A stretch of DNA of 64,000 nt from Clostridium_AD sp050717635. Lineage in GTDB: Bacteria; Bacillota; Clostridia; Clostridiales; Clostridiaceae. The stretch is from assembly GCF_050717635.1 (NCBI RefSeq), contig NZ_JBOITO010000003.1:62001-126000 (forward strand), given 5' to 3'. Shown piece after piece: positions 49,965 to 59,500 of the stretch. Position numbers and translations under genes: made by a program. Numbering within the stretch: the first letter of the stretch is position 1; each line of letters starts with the position of its first letter. Under the pieces are notes generated by a model. It was not told where the DNA came from. It saw nothing but the letters and a program-made list of their open reading frames with translations, and made no database searches.

Positions 49965-51524
49965 ATGGGGGAAAAAGAAGTAAAGAAAATATTTATCTTT
50001 GATACTACATTACGTGATGGAGAACAAACTCCGGGAGTCAGCCTGAATGTAGAAGAAAAATTAGAAATTGCAAGAGCACTACAGAAACTTGGAGTAGATG
50101 TAATTGAGGCTGGATTTCCAATTGCCTCGGATGGTGACTTTGAAGGAGTTAAGACAATTGCAAAAATAATAAAGGGGCCTGTAATTACAGCCCTTGCAAG
50201 GGCTACTAAAAAAGACATAGATAGAGCTTGGGAGGCTATAAAATATTCTAAGACTCCTAGAATTCATACTTTTCTTGCTACCTCCGATATTCATATGGAA
50301 TTTAAGTTAAAGATGACTAAAGAAGAAGTATTAAGTAGAGCAGTTGAGATGGTTAGATATGCAAAGTCATTATGTCCTAGTGTTGAATTTTCACCTGAGG
50401 ACGGAACAAGAACAGATACGGCTTTCTTATATAAAATACTAGAGTCTGTCATTGATGCAGGGGCAGATGTAGTGAATATACCAGATACAGTAGGGTATAC
50501 CACACCTTTAGAGTACGGGGCATTAATTGCAGGAGTTAAAAAAAATGTACCTAATATAGATAAGGCAATTATAAGTGTACATTGTCATAATGATTTAGGA
50601 CTTGCAGTGGCCAATTCGCTTGCAGCGATGGAGAATGGTGCCGCGCAAATAGAGTGTGCAATGAATGGTTTGGGTGAGAGAGCGGGAAATGCATCCCTTG
50701 AAGAATTGGTTATGGCTTTAAAAACTCGCAGCGATTATTTCAAATTTGAAACAAATGTTATTTCAGAAGAACTTACGCGTACTAGTAGCTTAGTTAGTCA
50801 TATGACAGGTATTCAAGTTCAACCGAATAAAGCAATTGTAGGTGCTAATGCATTTGCTCATGAATCGGGGATTCATCAGCATGGTGTATTAAATAATAGG
50901 GAAACTTATGAAATTATGACCCCTGAATCTGTAGGACTGAAGAAAAGTTTGCTTGTGCTTGGAAAACATTCTGGACGTCATGCTTTTGAAGATAGGTTAA
51001 AACACTTAGGTTATTTGAATTTAAGTTCAGAAAAAATTAATGAGGCATTCCTCAGTTTTAAGGAATTGGCGGATAAAAAGAAGGCAGTATCTGACAATGA
51101 TATTGAAGCTATGGTAAGAGAAGAAGCTGTTAAAATACCAGAATACTTTAAACTTGAGTATTTTAGGATTGTAAGTGGCAATGGAATAGCTTCAACTTCA
51201 ACAGTAAAAGTTTTCTTTGAAAATAACTTAGTAGAACAAGTTTCTAACGGATATGGACCTGTAGATGCTACCTTCAATGCAATTGAAAAAGCCATAGGAG
51301 TGAATATAGTTCTTATAGATTACTATTTAAAAGCTATTGGCGGCGGACGGGATGCCCTGGGAGAAGTTATAGTGAAAATTGAAAAAGATGGCAACATTTA
51401 TGTAGGAAATGGAATAAGCACAGATATTGTAGAAGCAAGTGCAAAAGCCTTTGTTAATGCTATTAATAAATCCTATTATAAAGTAGCTTTAGAAAATTAT
51501 GATTATAGCGCTATAAATCAATAA
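49965..51524 (+). CDS. leuA: 2-Isopropylmalate synthase
   Basis: 519 residues. DRE-TIM barrel start FDTTLRDGEQTPGVSLN, metal motif ISVHCHNDLGLAVANSLAAMENGA and GLGERAGNASLEELVMAL. The linker has HESGIHQHGVL and LGKHSGRHAF. A C-terminal regulatory domain (about 390-519, with YFRIVSGNGIASTSTVKVFF and IGGGRDALGEV) should bind leucine for feedback inhibition. Commits 2-oxoisovalerate to leucine. Follows ilvC2 by 48 bases with AAGGAGGG. Confidence 0.95.
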   Translation: MGEKEVKKIFIFDTTLRDGEQTPGVSLNVEEKLEIARALQKLGVDVIEAGFPIASDGDFEGVKTIAKIIKGPVITALARATKKDIDRAWEAIKYSKTPRIHTFLATSDIHMEFKLKMTKEEVLSRAVEMVRYAKSLCPSVEFSPEDGTRTDTAFLYKILESVIDAGADVVNIPDTVGYTTPLEYGALIAGVKKNVPNIDKAIISVHCHNDLGLAVANSLAAMENGAAQIECAMNGLGERAGNASLEELVMALKTRSDYFKFETNVISEELTRTSSLVSHMTGIQVQPNKAIVGANAFAHESGIHQHGVLNNRETYEIMTPESVGLKKSLLVLGKHSGRHAFEDRLKHLGYLNLSSEKINEAFLSFKELADKKKAVSDNDIEAMVREEAVKIPEYFKLEYFRIVSGNGIASTSTVKVFFENNLVEQVSNGYGPVDATFNAIEKAIGVNIVLIDYYLKAIGGGRDALGEVIVKIEKDGNIYVGNGISTDIVEASAKAFVNAINKSYYKVALENYDYSAINQ

Positions 51525-51570
51525 ATCATGTGTTGTGAAGTAAGAGTATGGCAGAAAGGGGAACTGTAAA

Positions 51571-52839
51571 ATGGGTATGACGATGACACAGAAAATTTTG
51601 GCTGTCCATGCTGGCTTAGAGAATGTAAAGCCGGGGCAACTTATAAAAGTTAAATTAGATTTGGTCCTTGGAAATGATATTACTACTCCTGTAGCTATTA
51701 ATGAATTTAGAAAAATAGGTGTGAAGGCAGTTTTTGATAAGAAAAAGATTGCCATTGTACCAGATCACTTTACGCCAAATAAAGATATAAAATCCGCAGA
51801 GCAGTGTAAGTGTACTCGTGAATTTGCAAGAGAAATGGAAATAGAAAACTATTTTGAAATAGGTCAAATGGGAATTGAACATGCACTAATTCCTGAAAAA
51901 GGATTGGTTGTTTGCGGAGATGTAGTTATAGGAGCAGATTCACATACTTGTACCTATGGAGCTCTCGGCGCTTTTTCTACAGGGATTGGAAGTACAGATA
52001 TGGCAGCTGGAATGGCCACGGGAGAAGCTTGGTTTAAGGTTCCCGAAGCAATAAAATTTGTATTAAAAGGTAAGTTATCACCTTGGGTTTGTGGAAAAGA
52101 TGTTATCTTACACATAATAGGTAAAATAGGGGTAGACGGTGCTCTCTATAATTCAATGGAGTTTGTTGGAGAAGGAATATCCGCACTTTCTATAGATGAT
52201 CGTTTTACTATGGCCAATATGGTAATAGAAGCTGGTGCTAAAAATGGCATTTTCCCAGTAGATGAAAAAACAATAGAATATGTAGAAAGTCACTCGAAAA
52301 GGGAGTATATCATATATAAGGCGGATGAGGATGCAAACTATATTAAAACCATTGAAGTAGATTTGTGTAGCATTCGTCCAACAGTAGCCTTCCCACATCT
52401 TCCAGAAAACACAAAAACCATTGATGAAGTTCCAGAAGTTTTAATAGATCAGGTAGTAATTGGTTCTTGTACTAATGGAAGAATAGAAGATTTAAGAATG
52501 GCAGCTAAGGTATTAAAAGGACGAAAAGTTCATCAAAGAATAAGAGCTATCGTTATCCCTGCAACTCAAAACATATACCTACAGGCTATGAAAGAAGGGC
52601 TTTTAGAAATATTTATTGAAGCAGGCTGCGTTGTAAGTACACCAACCTGTGGCCCTTGTCTTGGAGGACATATGGGGGTTCTTGCAAAGGGCGAGCGGGC
52701 GATAGCAACTACCAATCGAAATTTTGTAGGAAGAATGGGACATCCTTTAAGTGAAGTATATCTTTCTAGTCCAGCAGTAGCAGCGGCTTCTGCAATCACC
52801 GGGAAAATTTCTTCTCCTGAGGAGGTAGCTAAATGGTAA
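51571..52839 (+). CDS. leuC: 3-Isopropylmalate dehydratase large subunit
   Basis: 422 residues, the shorter LeuC type found in clostridia and archaea. Substrate and cluster motifs: GADSHTCTYGALGAFSTGIGSTD, VVIGSCTNGRIEDLR and CGPCLGGHMG, whose cysteines bind the [4Fe-4S] cluster, plus TTNRNFVGRMG. It works as a heterodimer with LeuD, whose ATG overlaps its stop codon region by seven bases. Confidence 0.95.
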   Translation: MGMTMTQKILAVHAGLENVKPGQLIKVKLDLVLGNDITTPVAINEFRKIGVKAVFDKKKIAIVPDHFTPNKDIKSAEQCKCTREFAREMEIENYFEIGQMGIEHALIPEKGLVVCGDVVIGADSHTCTYGALGAFSTGIGSTDMAAGMATGEAWFKVPEAIKFVLKGKLSPWVCGKDVILHIIGKIGVDGALYNSMEFVGEGISALSIDDRFTMANMVIEAGAKNGIFPVDEKTIEYVESHSKREYIIYKADEDANYIKTIEVDLCSIRPTVAFPHLPENTKTIDEVPEVLIDQVVIGSCTNGRIEDLRMAAKVLKGRKVHQRIRAIVIPATQNIYLQAMKEGLLEIFIEAGCVVSTPTCGPCLGGHMGVLAKGERAIATTNRNFVGRMGHPLSEVYLSSPAVAAASAITGKISSPEEVAKW

Positions 52840-53327
52840 AGGGAAATGCAATAAAATATGGGAAAAATGTTGATACAGACGTTATTATACCAGCAAGATA
52901 CTTAAGTAGCAGTGACCCGAAAGAGTTAGCGCTTCATTGCATGGAAGATATAGATGTAAATTTTAGTAAAAAAGTTCGGAGTGGAGACATTATTGTAGCA
53001 GGAAAGAATTTTGGTTGTGGTTCATCTAGAGAACATGCCCCACTAGCAATTAAAGCTTCTGGAATCTCTTGTATAATAGCTGAAAATTTTGCGAGAATCT
53101 TTTATAGAAATGCTATAAATATAGGTCTGCCTATTATGGAAAGTGAAGAAGCAGCTAGAGATATAGATGAAGGAAATGAAATTCAAGTGGATTTTAATAG
53201 TGGAATAATAAAAAATATCACAAAAAATAGAACTTATAATGCTGAGCCCTTCCCCGAATTTATGATGGAAATTATAAGTGCAGAAGGTTTAATAAACTAT
53301 ATTGTAAAAGAGGCGAGTGAATGTTAA
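52833..53327 (+). CDS. leuD: 3-Isopropylmalate dehydratase small subunit
   Basis: 164 residues. Typical short LeuD: NAIKYGKNVDTDVIIPARYL, GDIIVAGKNFGCGSSREHAPLAIKASGISC (swivelling domain loop) and FARIFYRNAINIGLP. It overlaps leuC by seven bases and leuB by seven bases, which suggests translational coupling and fixed stoichiometry. Confidence 0.95.
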   Translation: MVKGNAIKYGKNVDTDVIIPARYLSSSDPKELALHCMEDIDVNFSKKVRSGDIIVAGKNFGCGSSREHAPLAIKASGISCIIAENFARIFYRNAINIGLPIMESEEAARDIDEGNEIQVDFNSGIIKNITKNRTYNAEPFPEFMMEIISAEGLINYIVKEASEC

Positions 53328-54388
53328 AGATAGTTACATTACCTGGAGATGGAATTGGTCCGGAAGTTATTAAACAAGCAGTTAAAGTTCTTGAGGCAGT
53401 TTCTAATAAATATAAGTGCCCCATTGAAATAAAAGAAGCATTACTAGGTGGAGCTGCTATAGAGAAAACGGGAAAACCATTACCTAAGGATACCATTGAT
53501 ATTTGTAATAAAAGTAATGCTGTGCTTCTGGGTGCTGTAGGAGGACCTAAATGGGATTCACTACCAGGTAAGTTACGACCTGAAACTGGACTTCTACAAA
53601 TAAGAAAAGAATTAGGTGTATTTGCAAATTTGAGACCAGCTATTCTTTTTCCTAAGTTAAAATCTGCATCTAATTTAAAGGAAGAAATATTAGGTGATAA
53701 TTTAAATATTATGATAGTAAGAGAATTAATTGGTGGGGCCTATTTTGGAGAAAAAAAACGAGTTGACATAGAAAATGGACAAAAGGCCTGGGATGTAATT
53801 GAGTATTCAACATATGAAATAGAAAGAATTACAAAAATAGCTTTTGAAATTGCCAGAGGAAGAAATAAAAAACTAACTTTAGTAGATAAAGCTAATGTGC
53901 TTGAAAGTTCTAAACTTTGGAGAGAAGTAGTAAAGTCTGTTTCTGAAAATTATAGGGATGTAGAATTAAATTACATGTATGTAGACAATGCAGCAATGCA
54001 ACTTATCCGTGATCCACATCAATTTGATGTGATTGTTACAGAAAATATGTTTGGGGATATTTTAAGTGATGAAGCTTCAATGCTTACTGGATCTTTAGGA
54101 ATGTTACCATCTGCAAGCCTTGGTATTACTTCTGTTGGATTATACGAACCTATTCATGGATCTGCACCAGATATAGAGGGGCAAGATAAAGCTAATCCAA
54201 TAGGTGCTATAATGAGCGTTTCCATGATGTTTCGATACAGCTTTAAGATGGAGGATATTGCAAAAGCAATAGAAAATTCAGTTTATAAAACTTTAGATAT
54301 GGGGTATCGCACTATAGATATAATGCAGCCAGGTATGAAATGTACTGGAACAGAAAAAATGGGGGATTATATAGCAGAAAATCTATAA
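53321..54388 (+). CDS. leuB: 3-Isopropylmalate dehydrogenase
   Basis: 355 residues. LPGDGIGPEVIKQAVKVLE at the N-terminus, LLGAVGGPKWD, the substrate arginines in RPETGLLQIRKELGVFANLRPA, VRELIGGAYFG and the metal aspartates in VTENMFGDILSDEASML. NAD site GLYEPIHGSAPDIEGQDKANP. It oxidises and decarboxylates 3-isopropylmalate to 2-oxoisocaproate. Start overlaps leuD. Confidence 0.96.
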   Translation: MLKIVTLPGDGIGPEVIKQAVKVLEAVSNKYKCPIEIKEALLGGAAIEKTGKPLPKDTIDICNKSNAVLLGAVGGPKWDSLPGKLRPETGLLQIRKELGVFANLRPAILFPKLKSASNLKEEILGDNLNIMIVRELIGGAYFGEKKRVDIENGQKAWDVIEYSTYEIERITKIAFEIARGRNKKLTLVDKANVLESSKLWREVVKSVSENYRDVELNYMYVDNAAMQLIRDPHQFDVIVTENMFGDILSDEASMLTGSLGMLPSASLGITSVGLYEPIHGSAPDIEGQDKANPIGAIMSVSMMFRYSFKMEDIAKAIENSVYKTLDMGYRTIDIMQPGMKCTGTEKMGDYIAENL

Positions 54389-54406
54389 AACTTAAGGGGG
54401 CACAAA

Positions 54407-56017
54407 ATGAAAGCTGCGGTGGTGATAATTAAATGTTTAGAAAATGAAAATGTAAAAGTAGTGTTTGGATACCCAGGGGTACCGGTTACGCCTTTATATG
54501 ATGCGTTAAGGGACTCTGAAATAGAACATATATTGGTAAGACATGAACAAGCAGCAGGGCATAGTGCTAGTGGCTATGCTAGAGCAACAAGATCTATAGG
54601 CGTATGCATAGCAAGTTCTGGACCTGGAGCTATTAATCTTATAACTGGAATAGCTACTGCATATGCGGACTCTATCCCTATGATAGCAATAACTGGTCAA
54701 GTTAGAACAGATTTAATAGGAAAAGATGTGTTTCAAGAAGCAGATATTGTTGGGGCAACAGATTCTTTTACAAAGCATAGTTATCTTGTTAAAGATGCAA
54801 AGGACATTCCGCGAATCATGAAAGAGGCCTTCTATATAGCAAAGACTGGAAGACCTGGACCGGTGATAGTGGATATTCCACTTGATATTCAAAATACGGA
54901 AATGGAATTTGAATATCCTAAAGAAGTGAATATAAGAGGATATAAGCCCACTGTAAATGGTCATAAGGGACAAATAAAAAAAACATTAGAGAAAATTAAA
55001 AACAGTGTGAAGCCTCTTATTTGTGTAGGCGGTGGCGTTATGGCTGCAAATGCTGAGAGTGAATTAATAGAATTTGTAGAAAAATCTAAAATTCCAATGG
55101 TGCATACATTAATGGGTAAGGATGGAATATCCTCAAAATATCCATATAATGTAGGGTTAATTGGATCTCATGGTTTTAAATATGCAAATAAGGCCATAGC
55201 TGAGGCAGATGTTTTAATTCTTGTTGGAACTAGGGTTGCTGATAGAGCAACAGGAGATTCTAAGAGCTTTGCAAAAGTGGCAGATATTATTCATATCGAT
55301 GTTGATCCAGCAGAAATAGGTAAAAACCTTAGTGCTCATATTCCTGTAGTTGGAGATTGTAAAAAAATTTTACAACAACTTACTGAAGGGATAACAGAAA
55401 TAGATACGAAAAATTGGCTTTGCGAGATTGCTACTTGGAAAGAAAAATATGCAAAAAATAGAGATACAAAGGAAAAAGTTAATCCGAAATATGCTTTAGA
55501 ACTATTATCCGAAATGATAGAAGAAGATGCTATTGTTACTGCAGATGTAGGTCAAAATCAAATTTGGACTTGTCATTATCTTGATATGGTAGGGGAACGG
55601 AGATTTTTAACAAGTGGTGGACTAGGAACAATGGGGTATTCAATTCCTGCCTCTGTTGGATGTAAATTGGCTTTTCCAGATAGAAGAGTTGTTGCAGTAA
55701 TGGGGGATGGAAGTTTTCAAATGAGTATGTTTGAACTTGGAACTATAGCGCAAAATCATTTGAAGATAATATTATTGCTATTTAACAATTCAAATCTTGG
55801 AATGGTTCGAGAGTATCAAAATAGTGTTTATAAAAATACTTATGGTGTTAGTTTATCGGAAAACCCTGATTTTGTTAAATTAGTAGAAGCTTATGGGCTT
55901 TGCGGAAAAAGAGTTAACTCTAATGCAGAATTAAAAGGAGCTCTTGAAGAAGCTTTGAAAAGTGATAAAACTTTTTTGATAGAATGTATTGTAGATGCCG
56001 AAGAGAGCACGTTATAG
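54407..56017 (+). CDS. ilvB: Acetolactate synthase catalytic subunit, paralogue 2
   Basis: 536 residues. FGYPGVPVTPLYDAL, active Glu in VRHEQAAGHSASGYARATR, SGPGAINLITGIATAYADSIP, GTRVADRATGD and TPP motif GDGSFQMSMFELGTIAQNHLKIILLLFNNSNLGM. It differs clearly from paralogue 1 (for example GVPV versus GGSV, MSMFEL versus MGCNEL), so the two are not a recent duplicate. It is followed 16 bases later by ilvN, making the complete, feedback-regulated enzyme of the Leu operon. Confidence 0.95.
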   Translation: MKAAVVIIKCLENENVKVVFGYPGVPVTPLYDALRDSEIEHILVRHEQAAGHSASGYARATRSIGVCIASSGPGAINLITGIATAYADSIPMIAITGQVRTDLIGKDVFQEADIVGATDSFTKHSYLVKDAKDIPRIMKEAFYIAKTGRPGPVIVDIPLDIQNTEMEFEYPKEVNIRGYKPTVNGHKGQIKKTLEKIKNSVKPLICVGGGVMAANAESELIEFVEKSKIPMVHTLMGKDGISSKYPYNVGLIGSHGFKYANKAIAEADVLILVGTRVADRATGDSKSFAKVADIIHIDVDPAEIGKNLSAHIPVVGDCKKILQQLTEGITEIDTKNWLCEIATWKEKYAKNRDTKEKVNPKYALELLSEMIEEDAIVTADVGQNQIWTCHYLDMVGERRFLTSGGLGTMGYSIPASVGCKLAFPDRRVVAVMGDGSFQMSMFELGTIAQNHLKIILLLFNNSNLGMVREYQNSVYKNTYGVSLSENPDFVKLVEAYGLCGKRVNSNAELKGALEEALKSDKTFLIECIVDAEESTL

Positions 56018-56033
56018 AAGGGAGTGAAAAGTT

Positions 56034-56522
56034 ATGGGTAAATATATTTTATCTGTTTTAGTAGAGAATCATCCAGGGGTATTAAGTAAAATATCCGGTT
56101 TGTTCACCCGTAGAGGGTATAATATTGATAGCTTAAGTGTGAGCATTACTGAAGAGCCAAGTATCTCCCGAATGACTATCGTGCTTCAAGGTGACGCACA
56201 AATCACTGAACAAATTGTAAAGCAACTAAATAAACTTATAGATGTAATAAAAATATTGGAGCTAAATCATGAAAAAACTGTTACCAGGGAATTGGCGCTT
56301 ATAAAAGTAACTGCAGATCAAAGTAAAAGGTCGGCGGTTACAGAGATGGTGAATATATTTAGATGTAATATTATTGATATGGATGCAAAGAGTATGATTA
56401 TTGAAATAACTGGGGATGAAGAAAAGGTATCTGCCTTCATTGAACTTATAAGACCATATGGAATTAAAGAAGTTGTCCGTACGGGCCTTGTAGCGTTACA
56501 AAGAGGATCAGAAATGTATTAA
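56034..56522 (+). CDS. ilvN: Acetolactate synthase regulatory subunit
   Basis: 162 residues. N-terminal ACT domain YILSVLVENHPGVLSKISGLFTRRGYNIDSLSV and the family's C-terminal domain (RELALIKVTADQSKRSAVTEMVNIF ... RPYGIKEVVRTGLVALQRG). Confers valine/leucine-type feedback and raises activity of IlvB. It is the only ilvN in the window, so it may serve both IlvB paralogues. Confidence 0.95.
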   Translation: MGKYILSVLVENHPGVLSKISGLFTRRGYNIDSLSVSITEEPSISRMTIVLQGDAQITEQIVKQLNKLIDVIKILELNHEKTVTRELALIKVTADQSKRSAVTEMVNIFRCNIIDMDAKSMIIEITGDEEKVSAFIELIRPYGIKEVVRTGLVALQRGSEMY

Positions 56523-56548
56523 TACCACTTAAATGGAGGCGTAAAAAT

Positions 56549-59500
56549 ATGCAAAATAAAAGAGGATTACCTTTAAAACAAGGATTGTATGATCCGCAAT
56601 TTGAAAAAGATAGTTGTGGAGTTGGATTTATAGCCAATATCAAAGGGGAAAAATCTCATGGTATTGTAAAAAAAGGTTTGAAGGTTTTGATGAATATGTC
56701 TCATCGTGGTGCGGTAGGTTCTGATCCAAATACAGGCGATGGAGCAGGAATTATGGTTCAAATTCCGGATGAGTTTTTAAAGATATGTTGCGATAACTTA
56801 GGAATAGAACTTCCTAAAAACTCAGAATATGGTGTGGGTATGCTTTTTTTACCTAAAGAACCTGCAATAAGATATCAGTGCGAGGGTATCCTTGAAAGAG
56901 TAGCACAAGAAGAGAATGTTAAGGTTATAGGCTGGAGATCTGTGCCTACTGATAATAGAGTATTGGGAGAAACTGCTAAGGGAACTGAACCCGTAATTAG
57001 ACAAGCTTTTCTTGAAAGAGTGAATTGTAGCCAAGATGAGTTTGAACAAAAATTATATATTATCAGGAAAAGAACAGAGAATGAAGTAAACAGACTTATT
57101 AAAAGGAACGCAGATTGTTTTTATATATGCAGTTTATCCAGTAAAACAATTATTTATAAGGGATTACTTCTTCCAAAGCAAATAAGAAAATATTATTTAG
57201 ATCTAAATGATATAAATTTTAAGAGTGCTATAGCACTTGTACACCAAAGATTTAGTACTAATACATTCCCTACTTGGGATTTAGCACAACCTTTTCGATA
57301 TTTAGCACATAATGGTGAGATTAATACCATTAGAGGAAATAGAAATTGGGCAAATGCAAGAGAGGGTGTTTTTAAATCTAAAGTTTATGGTGAGAATATA
57401 TCTAAACTCTTTCCTATTATTAACACAAAAGGTAGCGATTCTGCATCACTAGATAACATGTTTGAATTTATAAAAATGGATGGTAGAAGTAATGCACACT
57501 CAATGATGATGCTTATTCCTGAGGCATGGGAAAAAAATACATCTATGCCATCTTACAAAAAAGCATTTTATGAATATCATGCTTCTATGGTTGAACCTTG
57601 GGACGGACCTGCAGCAGTTTTCTTTTCAGATGGGACACAAGTTGGAGCAACGCTAGATAGGAATGGATTAAGACCTGCTAAATATGTTATTACGAAAGAT
57701 AATATAGTTATAATGGCTTCAGAACTTGGCGTTCTTGCAATTGAACCAGAGCAAATATTAAAAAAAGGAAGACTAGAACCAGGGAAGATGTTTTTGGTGG
57801 ATACAAAACAGGGAATAATTAAGGAAGATGAAGATATCAAAGAAGAGATTTGCAAAGCAGAACCTTATGAGAAATTACTCCAAATAAATAAGTATACACT
57901 AGATGATTTCCATGAAGGGGAAGTAAATACAATTATAAATTCTGAAAGTCTCAGAGAAAAGCAACAAGCATTTGGATATAGTATGGAGGACGTAACTAAA
58001 ATTATAAAGTGTATGGCACAGACGGGACAAGAACCAATCGGTTCAATGGGAAATGACACGCCTCTTGCAGTACTTTCTAATAAACCGCAATTATTATTTT
58101 CATATTTTAGACAATTATTTGCACAAGTTACCAACCCGCCTATTGATTCTCTTCGTGAAGGAATTGTTATGTCTCTCACCAATTATATAGGTTGTCAGCA
58201 AAATCTTTTAAAAGATGATTCATTACAGCACCCTTTTATTAAAATTGACACACCTATTCTGTCAAATGAAGATATAGCAAAAATTAAAAAAATAAGAAAC
58301 AAAGATTTTAAAGCAACCACTATTCCAATTACTTTTAAATATGATAGTGGAATAAATGGATTCAAGGAGGCGCTAGAGCTAATTTGTAAGCGGGCTTCTA
58401 AAAGAATTCAAGAAGGTTATAATATAATTATTTTGAGTGACAAAAAAATAGATGGCTATGAAGCTGCTATACCAAGTCTTCTTGCAGTTTCCAGTATACA
58501 CCAACATTTAATTGCGGAAAAAACAAGGACAAGAGTAGCTATAATAATTGAAACAGGAGAAGCAAGAGAAACTACACATTTTGCACTTCTTACAGCCTAT
58601 GGTGCCTCTGCAATAAATCCATATCTATCTTTTGAAACTATAGGAGATATGGTAGATAAAGGCGAAATTAAAGAAGTAGATGCTAAGATGGCAATTGTTA
58701 ACTATATAAATGCAATCAATAAAGGGCTTTTAAAAATTCTATCTAAGATGGGTATTTGTACGATGCAAAGTTATCATGGAGCACAAGTATTTGAGACCCT
58801 TGGAATTAATGAAGATGTAATAAATAAATATTTTGGAGGCAACCCTGCTAGAATTGGTGGAATAGGAATAGATACCATTGCAAAAGAAGTATTAATGAGA
58901 CATAATACAGCTTTTAATAGACTTAGAAGAACAAATTCTGAGTTAGAAGTTGGTGGATTATATTCATGGAGGAGCAATGGAGAATTCCATTTGTTTAATC
59001 CTGAAAGTATATATAAGCTCCAATTTGCTACTAAAACTAACAATTATGAAGTTTATAAAGAATATGCAAAGTTAATAAATGAGCAAAGCAAGAATTTATG
59101 TACAATTAGAGGATTGTTTGAATTCACGCAGGGACATGCAATCCCTATAGAAGAAGTAGAACCAATCAGCGAAATTATAAAAAGATTTTGTACTGGTGCC
59201 ATGTCCATAGGATCTATAAGTAAGGAAGCTCATGAGAGTATAGCAATTGCAATGAACCGACTTGGGGGAAAAAGCAATAGCGGTGAAGGTGGCGAAGATG
59301 AAACAAGATTTGTAGTGGATAATAATGGAGATGACAAAAGAAGTGCAATAAAGCAGGTGTCTACTGGGCGTTTTGGAGTTAATACCAATTATCTTGTAAA
59401 TGCAGATGAACTTCAGATTAAAGTAGCGCAAGGTGCAAAACCTGGTGAGGGTGGGCATTTGCCAGGCAAAAAAGTAAATGAGTATATAGCGAAAATCAGA

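Noticed and set aside
59096..59458. Minus-strand frame of 120 codons inside gltB
   Set aside because: It is a shadow of the highly conserved synthase domain of gltB.
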